Numbered from the stretch's first letter, positions 8,902 to 19,002 are shown. The stretch is 64,000 nucleotides of DNA from Palleronia salina (GCF_900141995.1 NZ_FQZA01000014.1:1-64000), one strand, 5' to 3'. Made by a program: numbers and translations. Notes: generated from the sequence alone by a model not told the origin.

Positions 8902-11309
8902 TCCGCGCCGGGCTGACCGCGCTGCTGTCGCACTGGATCCGGCGGCCCTTTCAGCTGGTGACGCTGATGCTGGGCCTGGCGACGGCCACGGCGCTCTGGT
9001 CCGGGGTGCAGGCCATCAACGCCGAGGCGCGGGCGAGCTATGACCGGGCCGCGCGCGCGCTGGCCGGGCCCGACCGCGATACGCTGGTCGCCCGCGACGG
9101 GGGGGCCATCGACCAGGCCGTCTTCGTCACGTTGCGCCGCGCGGGCTGGCAGGTCTCGCCCCTGATCGAGGGGCGCGTGCCCTCGCCGAGCGGACCGCTG
9201 CGCGTCATCGGCATCGACGGCTTCACCCTGCCGTCGGGCGACCTGCCGGTAACGGATACGAGCGAACCGGGCGACGTGAACATGGCGTTCCTGACGCCGC
9301 CCGGGCTGCTTCTGGTCGCGCCGGGCACGCAGGAGCGTCTGTCGAACGCGGACGACCTGCCGCCGCGCCAGACGGCCGAAGGCATCCCGCCCGGCGTCGC
9401 CTATGCCGATATCGGCATCGCGCAGACGCTCCTGGGCCGCGAGGGGCAGATCGACAGGCTGGTCGTGACCGGGCCGCCGTCGCTGACCGCGCCTCCGCTG
9501 GACGAGGTCGCACCCGCGCTCGCGCGGCGCAGCGCGGGCGGCGGCAACGACATCGCGCGGCTCACGGACTCGTTTCACCTGAACCTCACCGCGTTCGGGC
9601 TGCTGAGCTTCGCCGTGGGTCTTTTCATCGTGCGCGGCGCCATCGGCCTGGCCTTCGAGCAGCGGCGCGGGGTCTTTCGCACCCTGCGCGCGCTGGGGAT
9701 GCCCGCGCGGACGCTGCTGGCCCTGCTGACCGCCGAGCTTCTTGTGCTCGCGCTGGTCGCGGGGCTGATCGGGGTGGCGTTGGGCTATCTGGTGGCGTCC
9801 CTGCTGCTGCCCGACGTGGCCGCAACGCTGCGCGGGCTCTACGGCGCCAGCGTCGACGGGACCCTGTCCCTGCGCCCGGCCTGGTGGCTGAGCGGACTGG
9901 CCATCGCTACGCTGGGCACGGCCGCTGCGGCCGCCGGATCGCTGTGGAAGGTGGCGCATCTGCCGCTGCTGGCCCCGGCGCAGCCCCGCGCCTGGGCGCG
10001 CGCGTCGGACCGGGCGATGCGCCTGCAAGCGGTGGCCGCGGTCGCACTGCTGATCCTCGCCCTGGTGCTCGGCGTGACCGGCGGCGGGCTGGTGGTGGGC
10101 TTCACACTGCTGGGCGCGCTTCTGGTGGGCGCGGCGCTGGCGCTGCCCATCGTCCTGCATTCGGTGTTGGGCCTGTTCGGGCGCGGCGCGACGGGGCCGC
10201 TGTCGGAGTGGTTCTGGGCCGACACGCGCCAGCAGCTTCCCGGCCTGTCGCTGGCGCTGATGGCGCTGCTGCTGGCGCTGGCGGCGAATATCGGCGTGGG
10301 CACAATGGTCAGCAGCTTCCGCACGACCTTCACCGGCTGGCTGGATCAGCGCCTGGCGTCCGAGCTGTACCTGACCGCCGAGAGCGAGGCGCAAGCCGAA
10401 GACCTGCGCGCCTGGCTGGCCACGCGCGCTGACGCGGTGCTGCCGATCCGCAGCAGCGAGGCCCAGCTGGCCGGCGCGCCCGCCGAGGTCTTCGGCGTGG
10501 CCGATCACGCGACCTATCGCGACAACTGGCCCCTGATCGAGGCGGACGCCGCCGTCTGGGACCGCGTCGCCGCCGGCGAGGCCGTGCTGGTGAACGAGCA
10601 GCTGGCCCGGCGCGAAGGTCTCTGGCCCGGCGCGACGCTGGACGTGCCGGGCTGGGCCGATGCGCCTGTGGCCGGCGTCTACAGCGATTACGGCAACCCG
10701 CTGGGGCAGGCCATGGTTGGCCTCGACCGGTTCGACGCGCTGTTCCCCGAGGCCCCGCGCCTGCGTTTCGGCCTGCGCACGGATCGGCCCGAGGCGCTGC
10801 GCACGGCGCTGATCGATGAATTCGGCCTGTCCGGCGCCAACGTCACCGACCAGGCGTCGATCAAGCAATTCTCGCTCGACGTCTTCGAACGCACCTTCAC
10901 CGTCACGGCCGCGCTGAACGTGCTGACCCTGTCGGTGGCGGCGCTGGCGATCCTGACGTCCTTGCTGACGCTCGCCACCATGCGCCAGCCGCAGTTGGCC
11001 CCGGTCTGGGCACTGGGCCTCACGCGCCGCCGCCTCGCCCGGCTCGAGCTGTTGCGCGCGCTGCTGCTGGCCGCGCTGACCTTCGTGGTCGCGGTCCCCG
11101 TGGGGCTTGTGCTGGCCTGGGTGCTGCTGTCGGTCATCAATGTCGAGGCGTTCGGCTGGCGGCTGCCCATGGAGCTGTTCCCCCGCGACTGGGTCTGGCT
11201 GGGGGTGCTGTCGCTGCTGGCCGCCGGGCTGGCGAGCCTGCTGCCGGCGATAAAGCTGGCCCGGACGCCCCCCAACGAGCTGCTGAAGGTCTTCGCCCAT
11301 GAACGCTAG
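8898..11309 (+). CDS. FtsX-family ABC transporter permease, fused two-module form
   Basis: An 803-residue permease with an N-terminal transmembrane helix, a periplasmic domain (about 35-220), three helices with a FtsX-type loop, then a second periplasmic domain and three C-terminal helices. It looks like two MacB/FtsX halves joined in one chain. With the ATPase before it and the exported lipocalin-like protein after it (11-base overlap), the unit matches the layout of the attEFGH set known from Agrobacterium. Probable role: handling of a lipophilic or lipoprotein cargo at the outer face of the inner membrane. Confidence 0.87.
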   Translation: MIRAGLTALLSHWIRRPFQLVTLMLGLATATALWSGVQAINAEARASYDRAARALAGPDRDTLVARDGGAIDQAVFVTLRRAGWQVSPLIEGRVPSPSGPLRVIGIDGFTLPSGDLPVTDTSEPGDVNMAFLTPPGLLLVAPGTQERLSNADDLPPRQTAEGIPPGVAYADIGIAQTLLGREGQIDRLVVTGPPSLTAPPLDEVAPALARRSAGGGNDIARLTDSFHLNLTAFGLLSFAVGLFIVRGAIGLAFEQRRGVFRTLRALGMPARTLLALLTAELLVLALVAGLIGVALGYLVASLLLPDVAATLRGLYGASVDGTLSLRPAWWLSGLAIATLGTAAAAAGSLWKVAHLPLLAPAQPRAWARASDRAMRLQAVAAVALLILALVLGVTGGGLVVGFTLLGALLVGAALALPIVLHSVLGLFGRGATGPLSEWFWADTRQQLPGLSLALMALLLALAANIGVGTMVSSFRTTFTGWLDQRLASELYLTAESEAQAEDLRAWLATRADAVLPIRSSEAQLAGAPAEVFGVADHATYRDNWPLIEADAAVWDRVAAGEAVLVNEQLARREGLWPGATLDVPGWADAPVAGVYSDYGNPLGQAMVGLDRFDALFPEAPRLRFGLRTDRPEALRTALIDEFGLSGANVTDQASIKQFSLDVFERTFTVTAALNVLTLSVAALAILTSLLTLATMRQPQLAPVWALGLTRRRLARLELLRALLLAALTFVVAVPVGLVLAWVLLSVINVEAFGWRLPMELFPRDWVWLGVLSLLAAGLASLLPAIKLARTPPNELLKVFAHER

Positions 11310-12354
11310 GATGACCCGACGCGCCCTGTTGGGCACGACGCTGTCGGCCCTTGCTACGAGGGCCACGGCCCAGGGCTTCGCCGGCCTCGGCACGGCCTCC
11401 GACGGCTTCGCGCGGCCCACGCCCGGCAAGACCTTCCGCTTTCCCGAGGACCACGGACCCCACCCCGATTACCGCATCGAGTGGTGGTACATCACCGCCA
11501 ACCTCGAAGGCCGCGACGGCACCCCCTATGGCGTGCAGTGGACGCTGTTCCGATCCGCCCTCGCACCGTCTGGCGGCGATGACGGCTGGGCCAGCCGGCA
11601 GGCCTGGATGGGCCACGCGGGCCTGACGACACCCGACGCGCATTTCGCGGCCGAGCGGCTGGGCCGTGGCGGCACCGGACAGGCCGGCGTCAGCGTCGAA
11701 CCGTTCGAGGCCTTCATCGACGACTGGTCGCTTGCGGGCCCCACCCTGGGCCACGTCACCATGCGGGCGGCGGGCGCCGATTTCGCCTACGACCTGCAAC
11801 TCGATGCCGACGGCCCGTTCGTCTTCCAGGGCGACGAAGGCTACTCGGTGAAGTCCGCCGCGGGACAGGCGAGCTATTACTATTCCCAACCCTTCTACCG
11901 TGTGTCGGGCCGACTGATGCTGCCCGGTGGCGAGGTCGAGGTGACGGGCCGCGCCTGGCTCGACCGCGAATGGTCCTCGCAACCCCTGTCCGAGGACCAG
12001 AGCGGGTGGGACTGGTTCTCGCTCCATTTCGACAGCGGCGACAAGATGATGGGTTTCCGGCTGCGCGGGGCCGAGGATTTCACCGCCGCCACCTGGATCA
12101 CCGCCGACGGCCGAACCACGCCTTTCCCCGACGGCGCCTTCGCGGCCGAACCGCTCGAGACCAGCGATGTCGCGGGCCGCGAGGTGCCCACCCGCTGGGC
12201 CGTCCGCCTGCCGGGTCGCGGGGTGGACATCACCGTGGCGGCGATCAATCCGGACGCCTTTATGGATCTGGGCTTCGGCTACTGGGAGGGGCCGGTGATC
12301 GTCACCGGCAGCCACGGCGGCATCGGCTACCTGGAGATGACCGGATATGGATGA
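11299..12354 (+). CDS. AttH-like / CrtC-type lipocalin-fold secreted protein
   Basis: A 351-residue protein with a twin-arginine-like leader (MTRRALLGTTLSALATRATA), so probably Tat-exported. The mature part carries the EWWYITANL and GWDWFSLHFDSG motifs of the AttH/carotenoid 1,2-hydratase-like double-lipocalin fold. No carotenoid genes are nearby, and the ABC exporter just upstream supports an AttH-like periplasmic lipophile-binding role instead. ATG 11299 overlaps the permease end by 11 bases, and its own end overlaps the next gene by 8 bases, so this is a compact operon. Confidence 0.82.
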   Translation: MNARMTRRALLGTTLSALATRATAQGFAGLGTASDGFARPTPGKTFRFPEDHGPHPDYRIEWWYITANLEGRDGTPYGVQWTLFRSALAPSGGDDGWASRQAWMGHAGLTTPDAHFAAERLGRGGTGQAGVSVEPFEAFIDDWSLAGPTLGHVTMRAAGADFAYDLQLDADGPFVFQGDEGYSVKSAAGQASYYYSQPFYRVSGRLMLPGGEVEVTGRAWLDREWSSQPLSEDQSGWDWFSLHFDSGDKMMGFRLRGAEDFTAATWITADGRTTPFPDGAFAAEPLETSDVAGREVPTRWAVRLPGRGVDITVAAINPDAFMDLGFGYWEGPVIVTGSHGGIGYLEMTGYG

Positions 12355-12898
12355 CTGGGCCAACGACCTGGAAAAGCTATGGGATTTCGCGTGGCAGAAG
12401 CTGCATCGGGGCGCGGCGGATGCGAAGTCACCGCTGCACCGACCAGCCTTCGCCACGGCGGGGCGTGACGGCGGCGCCGAAGCGCGGATCGTGGTCCTGC
12501 GCTCGGCCAGCCCGTCGCGGCACACGCTTGAAGTCCACACCGACGCGGCCTCGGCCAAGGTGGCGGAACTGGTCGCCGATCCGCGCGCCACGCTTCTGTT
12601 CTGGGACCCGAGATCCAACCTGCAACTGCGTGCGCGCGTCCGGGTCGAGATGGTCACCGGCGATGCCGAAGCGTGGGAGCAACTGGGCGAAGGCGCCCGG
12701 ATGAACTATGGCGGCACGCCCGCGACCGGTACCGGGATCGACGCGCCGGACGCCTACGACAAGACCCCGGCGCGCGACCGGCACACGCGGCTCATCGGCC
12801 ATCTGCAATCGCTCGACGCCGTCTACCTGGGCCCGGAGCATCGCCGCGCGCTCTATTCCCGCGACGACGGCTTCGCCGGAACGTGGCTGGCCCCCTGA
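12347..12898 (+). CDS. Pyridoxamine 5'-phosphate oxidase-like flavin-binding protein
   Basis: A 183-residue PNPOx-like split-barrel protein, with ARIVVLRSASPSRHTLEVHTD and LLFWDPRSNLQLRARV resembling the FMN-binding strands of the family. It lacks the C-terminal signature of true PdxH, so it is better called a flavin- or haem-utilising family member of unknown substrate. It overlaps the AttH-like gene by 8 bases. The SelD fusion follows 43 bases later. Confidence 0.8.
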   Translation: MDDWANDLEKLWDFAWQKLHRGAADAKSPLHRPAFATAGRDGGAEARIVVLRSASPSRHTLEVHTDAASAKVAELVADPRATLLFWDPRSNLQLRARVRVEMVTGDAEAWEQLGEGARMNYGGTPATGTGIDAPDAYDKTPARDRHTRLIGHLQSLDAVYLGPEHRRALYSRDDGFAGTWLAP

Positions 12899-12941
12899 CG
12901 CGGCCCTTGCTAGGAAACCGCGACCCCGACGGAGCGACCCG

Positions 12942-15107
12942 ATGCATCCCCAATGGCCCGCCACCCGCGACCTCGTCCTGATCGGCGGCGGGCACGCCCA
13001 TGCGCTGGTCTTGCGGAAATGGGGGATGGACCCGCTGCCGGGCGCACGGCTCACGCTGATCAATCCCGGCCCCACCGCGCCCTACACGGGGATGCTGCCG
13101 GGCTTCGTGGCGGGTCATTACGACCGCGACACGCTCGAGATCGACCTGGTCCGGCTGGCACGGTTCGCGGGCGCGCGGCTGATCCTCGGGCACGCCACCG
13201 GCATCGACCGGGGCCTGGGCGAGATTGCCATCGACGACGCGATCCTGGGCCCCCGGCGCATCGGCTACGACGTGGCCTCGGTCGATATCGGCATCCATTC
13301 CGACATGCCCGCCCTGCCCGGCTTCGAGACGCACGGGGTGCCGGCCAAGCCGCTCGGCCGCTTCGCCGCGCGATGGGCGGCCCATCGCGACGGGCCGGAC
13401 CGCGCCGCGCCCAAGGCCGTGATCGGCGGCGGTGTCGGCGGGGTTGAGCTGGCCATGGCCATGTCCTTCGGCTGCGGCGGCGCGGCCGTCACCGTGATCG
13501 ACCGGGGCAAGGCGCTGGACGGGATCGGCGAAGGGGCCCGGCGCGCGCTGCTGGACGCCATGGCCGCGCGCAACGTGACCCTGATCGAACAGGCCGGGGC
13601 GGCGCAGGTCACGGCCGAGGGCGTGGTATTGGAGGACGGGCGCGAGATCCCGGCGCGGTTCGTGACCGGCGCGGCCGGGGCGCGACCCTATGACTGGCTG
13701 CGCGGCACCGGGCTGGAGCTGACGGACGGGTTCATCGCCGTCGACGCCCGTCTGCGCAGCGTGACCGACCCGGCGATCTTCGCCGCAGGTGACTGCGCCC
13801 ACATGACCCACGCGCCCCGCCCCAAGGCAGGTGTCTTCGCGGTGCGGCAGGCGCCGGTGCTGACGCGGAACCTGCGCGCGGCGCTCGGGGCCGGGACGAC
13901 GCGCCGCTACGATCCGCAGCGCGACTACCTCAAGCTGATCTCGACCGGCGGCAAGGCGGCGGTGGCGGACAAGGCGGGGCTGCGGCTGAGCGGTCGCTGG
14001 CTCTGGCGCTGGAAGGACCATATCGACCGCAAGTTCATGAACAAGCTGTCGGACCTGCCCGAAATGACGCCACCGCGCCCGCCGAAGGAGGCCGCCACCG
14101 GCCTGCGCGTCCTGACCGAACAGGCGCCCTGCGGCGGTTGCGCGGCGAAGGTCGCGCAGTCGACCCTGTCGCACGCGCTGGCCCAGCTTCCGGTGCATCC
14201 CCGCGACGATGTCGAGACGGGCGCGGGCGACGATGCCGCGATCCTGCGCATGGGCGAGACGCGGCAGGCGATCACCGTGGACCAGCTGCGCAGCGTGACG
14301 GACGACCCGGCCCTCATGGCCCATATCGCCGCCCACCACGCGCTGGGCGATTGCCTGGCCATGGGCGCGGCGCCGCAGACCGCCTTGCCGATCCTGACCC
14401 TGCCGCGGGCGACGCCGACGCTCGAGGCGCGGACATTGCGCGAAGTCATGGCCCCCGCGCAGGCCGCCTTCGCCGCCGCCGGGGCCAGAATCGTCGGCGG
14501 GCATTCGGCCACGGGGGCGGAGCTTGCCATCGGGTTCGCGGTGACGGGCCTGCTGGAAGCGGCCCCCTTGACCCTGGCGGGCGCGCGGCCCGGCGACAGG
14601 CTGATCCTGACCAAACCGCTGGGCACCGGAGCGGTCATGGCGGCGGCCATGGCCGGTGATGCGCCCGGGCCGGTGGTGGCCGACACGCTGCGCGCCATGG
14701 CGGCCCCGCAGATCGAGGCCGCGCGGCTGCTGCGCGGCGCCCACGCGATGACCGACGTCACGGGCTTCGGGCTGGCCGGGCATCTTTTGGGCATGCTGGA
14801 GGCCAGCGGCGTGGCCGCCCGCCTGGACCTCGACGCGCTGCCGATCCTGCCCGGCGCGCTGGAGCTGGTGCAGTCGGGCACCCGGTCGACCCTGCACGCC
14901 GCGAACCGTCAGGTGGCGGATCGGGTCGAGGCCCCGGACGATCCGCGTTGCGAGCTTCTCTACGATCCCCAAACCGCGGGCGGCCTGCTCGCCGCCGTGG
15001 CGGACGCCGACGCACCAGACTTCATGTCGAATCTCAAGGGTGCGGGATATACCGCCAATATCATTGGAGAATTGGCGGAAGGATCGCCCTCAATCCGGGT
15101 TGCCTGA
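12942..15107 (+). CDS. selD: Selenide, water dikinase fused to an NADH-dehydrogenase-like flavoprotein
   Basis: A 721-residue fusion. Residues 1 to about 375 form a pyridine-nucleotide-disulfide oxidoreductase-type domain (LVLIGGGHAHAL for FAD, AVIGGGVGGVELAMAM for NADH, FAAGDCAH). Residues from about 390 form selenophosphate synthetase, which makes selenophosphate from selenide and ATP. In the CGGCAAK motif, C400 aligns with the catalytic Cys/Sec and K403 with the essential Lys. ATG 12942 begins the flavoprotein cleanly. The flavoprotein half may supply reduced selenium (inference). The tail overlaps the convergent mnmH gene by 18 bases, which fits a selenouridine role. Confidence 0.92.
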   Translation: MHPQWPATRDLVLIGGGHAHALVLRKWGMDPLPGARLTLINPGPTAPYTGMLPGFVAGHYDRDTLEIDLVRLARFAGARLILGHATGIDRGLGEIAIDDAILGPRRIGYDVASVDIGIHSDMPALPGFETHGVPAKPLGRFAARWAAHRDGPDRAAPKAVIGGGVGGVELAMAMSFGCGGAAVTVIDRGKALDGIGEGARRALLDAMAARNVTLIEQAGAAQVTAEGVVLEDGREIPARFVTGAAGARPYDWLRGTGLELTDGFIAVDARLRSVTDPAIFAAGDCAHMTHAPRPKAGVFAVRQAPVLTRNLRAALGAGTTRRYDPQRDYLKLISTGGKAAVADKAGLRLSGRWLWRWKDHIDRKFMNKLSDLPEMTPPRPPKEAATGLRVLTEQAPCGGCAAKVAQSTLSHALAQLPVHPRDDVETGAGDDAAILRMGETRQAITVDQLRSVTDDPALMAHIAAHHALGDCLAMGAAPQTALPILTLPRATPTLEARTLREVMAPAQAAFAAAGARIVGGHSATGAELAIGFAVTGLLEAAPLTLAGARPGDRLILTKPLGTGAVMAAAMAGDAPGPVVADTLRAMAAPQIEAARLLRGAHAMTDVTGFGLAGHLLGMLEASGVAARLDLDALPILPGALELVQSGTRSTLHAANRQVADRVEAPDDPRCELLYDPQTAGGLLAAVADADAPDFMSNLKGAGYTANIIGELAEGSPSIRVA

Positions 15108-16157
15108 CGCCAGCCTGTCCATGGCTTCGGCGATGCGGTCCGCCAGATCCTCCCGCCCCTGCGCGTCCAGCCTGTCGGTCGACAGCGTGTGCGTCGCCTG
15201 CGCCCCGGCGGCCTGCTTGGCGTAGCGCGGATCGTAGTGGTGGACCATCAACTCGGCCGCCAGCGCATTGGTCTGCCCTTCGACGGCCAGCGCCCGCCAC
15301 GCATCGATCCGGTCACGGCCCTGAAGGGCGACGAGGCTTTCCAGGATGTCCTCGACCCTGTCGGCGTCACGCGCAATGTCATCGTAGGCACGTTCGAGAT
15401 AAGCCGCCCGCGCGGCGACCGGCGCCTCGATCCGGATGCGCGGCGCGTCGTCCTGCATCGCCGCCCAGAGCGCCGGAGGAACGATGATCCGGCCGACCTT
15501 GCTGCTTTCGGCCTCGACCAGCACCGGGCGCGCCGGGTCCAGCGCCTGCACCTGCGCGGCCAGCGCTGTTTCGAACCCTTTCTGGCTGGGCTGCCCACCC
15601 ATGGCGCCGAAGACCGACCCGCGATGGTTGGCCAGCCCCTCGAGATCCAGGATCTGCACGCCGCGCCGCGCGGCAAGGTGCAGAAGCTCGGTCTTGGCCG
15701 TGCCGGTGAACCCGTCCAGCAGCACCACCCGCGCCGGGAACGGCTGGTCGTAAAGCCGCGTCTTCACCAGGTTCCGGTACGTGCGGTAGCCCCCGTCCAG
15801 AACGCGGACGCGCCAGCCGATCTGGGACAGGACCGCGGCGAAACTGTTCGACCGCTGCCCCCCGCGCCAGCAATAGACCAGCGGCTGCCAGCCGCCATCG
15901 TGGCCCGCCAATGGCCCCTCGATATGCGCGGCGGCGTTCTTGGCGACCAGCGCGGCGCCGATCTTGCGCGCCAGGAACGGGCTTTGCTGCTTGTAGATGG
16001 TGCCCACGCGCGCCCGTTCGTCATCGTCGAGAACCGGCAGGTTGATGGCGCCGGGCACATGGTCCTCGGCGAATTCCAAGGGCGAGCGCACGTCGATCAC
16101 CGTGTCGAATTGCGCCTGGATCAGGTCCGACAGCGCGTCTGGCGCGAAAGGCTTCAC
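15090..16157 (-). CDS. mnmH: tRNA 2-selenouridine synthase
   Basis: A 355-residue two-domain enzyme that replaces sulfur with selenium at the wobble uridine of tRNAs, using selenophosphate and geranylated thiouridine. The N-terminal rhodanese domain has the catalytic loop YCWRGGQRS. The C-terminal domain has a P-loop-like GFTGTAKTELL and the family block LANHRGSVFGAMGGQPSQK. Its partner selD converges on it with an 18-base overlap, and the upstream oxidoreductase overlaps it by 4 bases on the same strand. Confidence 0.93.
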   Translation of the reverse strand: MKPFAPDALSDLIQAQFDTVIDVRSPLEFAEDHVPGAINLPVLDDDERARVGTIYKQQSPFLARKIGAALVAKNAAAHIEGPLAGHDGGWQPLVYCWRGGQRSNSFAAVLSQIGWRVRVLDGGYRTYRNLVKTRLYDQPFPARVVLLDGFTGTAKTELLHLAARRGVQILDLEGLANHRGSVFGAMGGQPSQKGFETALAAQVQALDPARPVLVEAESSKVGRIIVPPALWAAMQDDAPRIRIEAPVAARAAYLERAYDDIARDADRVEDILESLVALQGRDRIDAWRALAVEGQTNALAAELMVHHYDPRYAKQAAGAQATHTLSTDRLDAQGREDLADRIAEAMDRLASGNPD

Positions 16158-17026
16158 GGTCGGACCTCCGCCTCAAGGGTGGCGGCCATGGCGCGCCCGC
16201 TGGCCCAGGCGTCTCCCGCCAGCGGCCCCAGCGCCCAGTCCCCGCCCGCCAGCACCCGCGGCGAGACGCGCAGGAACGGCTGGCCCAGCGCCCGCTCCAC
16301 CCGGCCGTAGCGCCAGAGATGCGCCACCGCGTGCGCCGGTGCGTCCCGGCCCAGCGCGGCGGCCAGTTCCTTGCCCAGGACCGGCGCCATGTCGGGTTTG
16401 GACGTCTCCAGCCGCTCGGCGGACCAGTCGGATTTCGCGTGGGCCACGACGGCGCCCGCGCGGTCCTGCGGCAGGATGGCATCGAACGGGGCCGGCGCGG
16501 GATCGGGGACCGCCGTCAACGGGGCGTCCCACGCGGCCATGACGGTCCAGACCGGCACCATGCGCACCTCGGACAGCGCATCGCTGCGCAGAAGCTCGGC
16601 CGCCTGCGGCGCAGGGATGGCCACCACCACCGCGTCGAACGGCCCCCAGTCGGCGCCGTCGGTGTCGGTCAGCCGCACGCCCGCGGGCCTGTCGTCGAGG
16701 CGCGCGATCCGGGTGCCCGCGTGCCGGGTCAAACCCGCGGCCCAGGGCTTCAGAAGACCGCTCATTCCCGGGCGTCCGCGCCAGCCGTCATCCACGGCCA
16801 TTGCGGCATCGCCAAGGCCGGCCATGGCCTCGTGGAACGCGGAGTCATCGCCCTGCGCCAGGGGTGCCCCGTGGTCGAAGGCGCCGACCTCGCTGCGCCG
16901 GGTGGCCAGGCGCCCGCCGGTGCCCCGGCTCTTGTCGAAGAGGGTGACGGTCAGCCCCGCCCCGGAAAGGTCGTGCGCGGCGGCCAGACCGGCCATGCCC
17001 GCACCGATGACGGCAATGTGTTTCAT
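16154..17026 (-). CDS. Renalase-like FAD-dependent oxidoreductase
   Basis: A 290-residue flavoprotein with the dinucleotide fold IAVIGAGMAGLAAAHDL, then LFDKSRGTGGRLATRR, a block typical of the renalase-like NAD(P)/FAD oxidoreductases of bacteria. The C-terminus has the FAD-binding ending LAGGDWALGPLAGDAWASG. The start was placed at ATG 17026, just before the Rossmann motif. The open frame upstream is not conserved-looking. Natural substrate not known; isomers of NAD(P)H have been reported for characterised relatives. It is probably co-transcribed with mnmH (ATGA overlap). Confidence 0.85.
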   Translation of the reverse strand: MKHIAVIGAGMAGLAAAHDLSGAGLTVTLFDKSRGTGGRLATRRSEVGAFDHGAPLAQGDDSAFHEAMAGLGDAAMAVDDGWRGRPGMSGLLKPWAAGLTRHAGTRIARLDDRPAGVRLTDTDGADWGPFDAVVVAIPAPQAAELLRSDALSEVRMVPVWTVMAAWDAPLTAVPDPAPAPFDAILPQDRAGAVVAHAKSDWSAERLETSKPDMAPVLGKELAAALGRDAPAHAVAHLWRYGRVERALGQPFLRVSPRVLAGGDWALGPLAGDAWASGRAMAATLEAEVRP

Positions 17027-17120
17027 GGGACCCCAACTAGCGCATCCGCGTTCACCCACAAACCCTTGGCGGGGCGCTTGCAAGGCCCTAGCCTGACTGA
17101 ACAGATCAGGGAGATTTCCG

Positions 17121-17930
17121 ATGCAGTCATTCAAACGGATCGCGGCGGCCTGCGCCGTCCTGGCCGCGGGCGCCGTGCCCGCACTGGCCGCGCAATGCGG
17201 CAACAGCGCGGGCGGCTACGGCGCCTGGAAACAGCAATTCGCGCAAGAGGCCGCCGCCGCCGGTGTCGGGCAACGCGGGCTTCAGGCGCTGGCATCGACG
17301 TCCTACGCGCAGTCGACCATCAATGCCGACCGCAACCAGAAAAGCTTCCGCTACTCACTGGACCGGTTCATGGAAGTCCGCGGTGCGTCGACCATCGTGC
17401 GCCAGGGCCGCCAGCGTCTGGCCCAGAACCCCGGATTCTACGGCGCGCTTGAGCGTCAATACGGCGTGCCGGCCGGCGTGATCATCGCCATCCACGGGAT
17501 GGAGACCGGGTTCGGCCGCTTCATGGGCGACAGCAACGTGGTCGCCTCGATCTCGACCCTTGCCTATGACTGCCGCCGCTCGGATTTCTTCACGCCGCAC
17601 GCGCTGGCCGCGCTCAGGCTGGTGGACCGCGGCGCGATCTCGGCCAACACCCGCGGCGCCAAGCACGGCGAGCTGGGACACACGCAGTTCCTGCCCGGTA
17701 ATGCCCTGCGCTACGGGGTGGACGCCAACGGTGACGGGCGCGTGGACCTCACGAACATCACGGACGCCCTGGCCTCGACCGCGAATTTTCTGCGGCAAAA
17801 GGGCTGGCGCCCCGGGCAAGGCTACCAGCAGGGTCAGCCGAATTTCCGCGTGATCCAGGAATGGAACGCGGCGACGGTGTACCAGCAGGCCATCGCGATC
17901 ATGGCGGCGCAGATCGACGGCGCGTCGTAA
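17121..17930 (+). CDS. Lytic murein transglycosylase (MltB-like), exported
   Basis: A 269-residue peptidoglycan-cleaving enzyme with a signal peptide ending ALAAQC. The catalytic glutamate lies in IHGMETGFGRFMG, followed by SISTLAYDCRRSDFF and a GELGHTQFLPGNALRYGVD block typical of MltB/SLT family 3. It lacks a C-terminal peptidoglycan-binding domain, so it is a short form. It is divergent from the renalase-like gene with a 94-base shared promoter region and converges on the cyclase gene. Confidence 0.9.
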   Translation: MQSFKRIAAACAVLAAGAVPALAAQCGNSAGGYGAWKQQFAQEAAAAGVGQRGLQALASTSYAQSTINADRNQKSFRYSLDRFMEVRGASTIVRQGRQRLAQNPGFYGALERQYGVPAGVIIAIHGMETGFGRFMGDSNVVASISTLAYDCRRSDFFTPHALAALRLVDRGAISANTRGAKHGELGHTQFLPGNALRYGVDANGDGRVDLTNITDALASTANFLRQKGWRPGQGYQQGQPNFRVIQEWNAATVYQQAIAIMAAQIDGAS

Positions 17931-17955
17931 CCGTTCGACCCCGCGCGCGGTGGGC

Positions 17956-19002
17956 TCAGGCGACGTCGTCGCGCCCCCGCCGCGCGCGATCACGGCGGTC
18001 CGGGCCGGCACCACGCCCATCCCCGGGATGCAGGCGGAAAAGGCCCCCGCCCGCCCGCTTCGCGGCATAGGCGGCTGCGTCCGCGGCGGCCAGCAGCCGC
18101 GCCGCGTCGGGCCGGGCGTATCGGGACGAGATGGCGCAGCCCACGCTGGCGGAGACGACCCGATCTGCGTCGCCGTCCGGCAGCGGTTGGGCGATTTCCG
18201 ACAGGATGCGCTCGGCCATCAGGGTCACCGCGTGCGGTTCGGTCAGCCCCGACGCGACCACGACGAATTCGTCGCCGCCGGTCCGCACCACGGTATCGAC
18301 CGCGCGCACGGCTCTGCGCAGCCCGTGGGCCACGTGGCACAGTACCGCATCCCCCGCCGCGTGGCCGTGCCGGTCATTGACCTGCTTGAAACGGTCGAGA
18401 TCCAGCTGGATCACGCTGAAGCCCACCCCTTCGCCCAGCAAGCGCGCCAGCACGCGGTCCAACGCACGGCGGTTGCCAGGGCCCGTCAGGGTATCGGTGA
18501 ACGCCTGCCGCTCGGCCGTCGACTTGGCCCCGTCGAGCCGGGCGATCAGGCGCCGCGATTCGGCCTGTGCGGCGGCGTTGGCCTCGATCAGGTACAGCAT
18601 GTCCACGGTGGGATCGGTCGGCGCGAAGTCCCGCGCCGTCAGGGGCGCGCCGCCCAGGTCGGGCAGATCCGACAGGGCCAGCGACAGGCTCAGCATGCTG
18701 CCGCGAAGCCGGTCGAACGGCACCAGCATCCCCTTCAGCCGAACCGGCCGGCCCCGGGCGAACTCCAACCGCATGGCCCGTCCGCGCAGGGTCATCATAT
18801 CGGCCATGGAGGCCACGCCATCGGGCCGCGTGACCCGGAACGCGCGGGTGACGCGCTGGCCCAGCAATTGCCGCGCGCCCGCGAGCCGTGCGAGGCCGGG
18901 GCCGACATGCAGTATGGTCCCGTCCTCGGCCAGGCGTGCGTGCATCGGCAGAAGGGCGTCGAAGGCTGCGCGCTCGGCCAGGATCGCGGCCTGCCCCGTC
19001 AT
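17956..19002 (-). CDS. Diguanylate cyclase with HNOBA-like sensor domain
   Basis: A 348-residue protein that would make cyclic di-GMP. Residues about 10-150 resemble the haem-NO-binding-associated domain of soluble guanylate cyclases (RLKGMLVPFDRLRGSML, then FAPTDPTVDMLYLIEANAA). The C-terminal GGDEF domain keeps GGDEF at 242-246 and an inhibitory RxxD site (R233-D236) five residues before it. The usual DxLTGLxNR block reads DTLTGPGNR. ATG 19002 overlaps the stop of the H-NOX-like gene, so sensor and cyclase are made together. The layout recalls guanylate cyclase with the sensor on a separate chain. Confidence 0.88.
   Translation of the reverse strand: MTGQAAILAERAAFDALLPMHARLAEDGTILHVGPGLARLAGARQLLGQRVTRAFRVTRPDGVASMADMMTLRGRAMRLEFARGRPVRLKGMLVPFDRLRGSMLSLSLALSDLPDLGGAPLTARDFAPTDPTVDMLYLIEANAAAQAESRRLIARLDGAKSTAERQAFTDTLTGPGNRRALDRVLARLLGEGVGFSVIQLDLDRFKQVNDRHGHAAGDAVLCHVAHGLRRAVRAVDTVVRTGGDEFVVVASGLTEPHAVTLMAERILSEIAQPLPDGDADRVVSASVGCAISSRYARPDAARLLAAADAAAYAAKRAGGGLFRLHPGDGRGAGPDRRDRARRGRDDVA

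Noticed and set aside
8634-11429. A very long open frame antisense to the ABC ATPase and permease genes
   Set aside because: It is rich in Arg, Gln and Gly with no family motif, and mirrors a well-supported coding strand. GC-rich codon bias keeps such antisense frames open.
12792-14972. Long antisense frame opposite the SelD fusion
   Set aside because: The composition is typical of a shadow frame, and the plus strand carries clear flavoprotein and SelD motifs.
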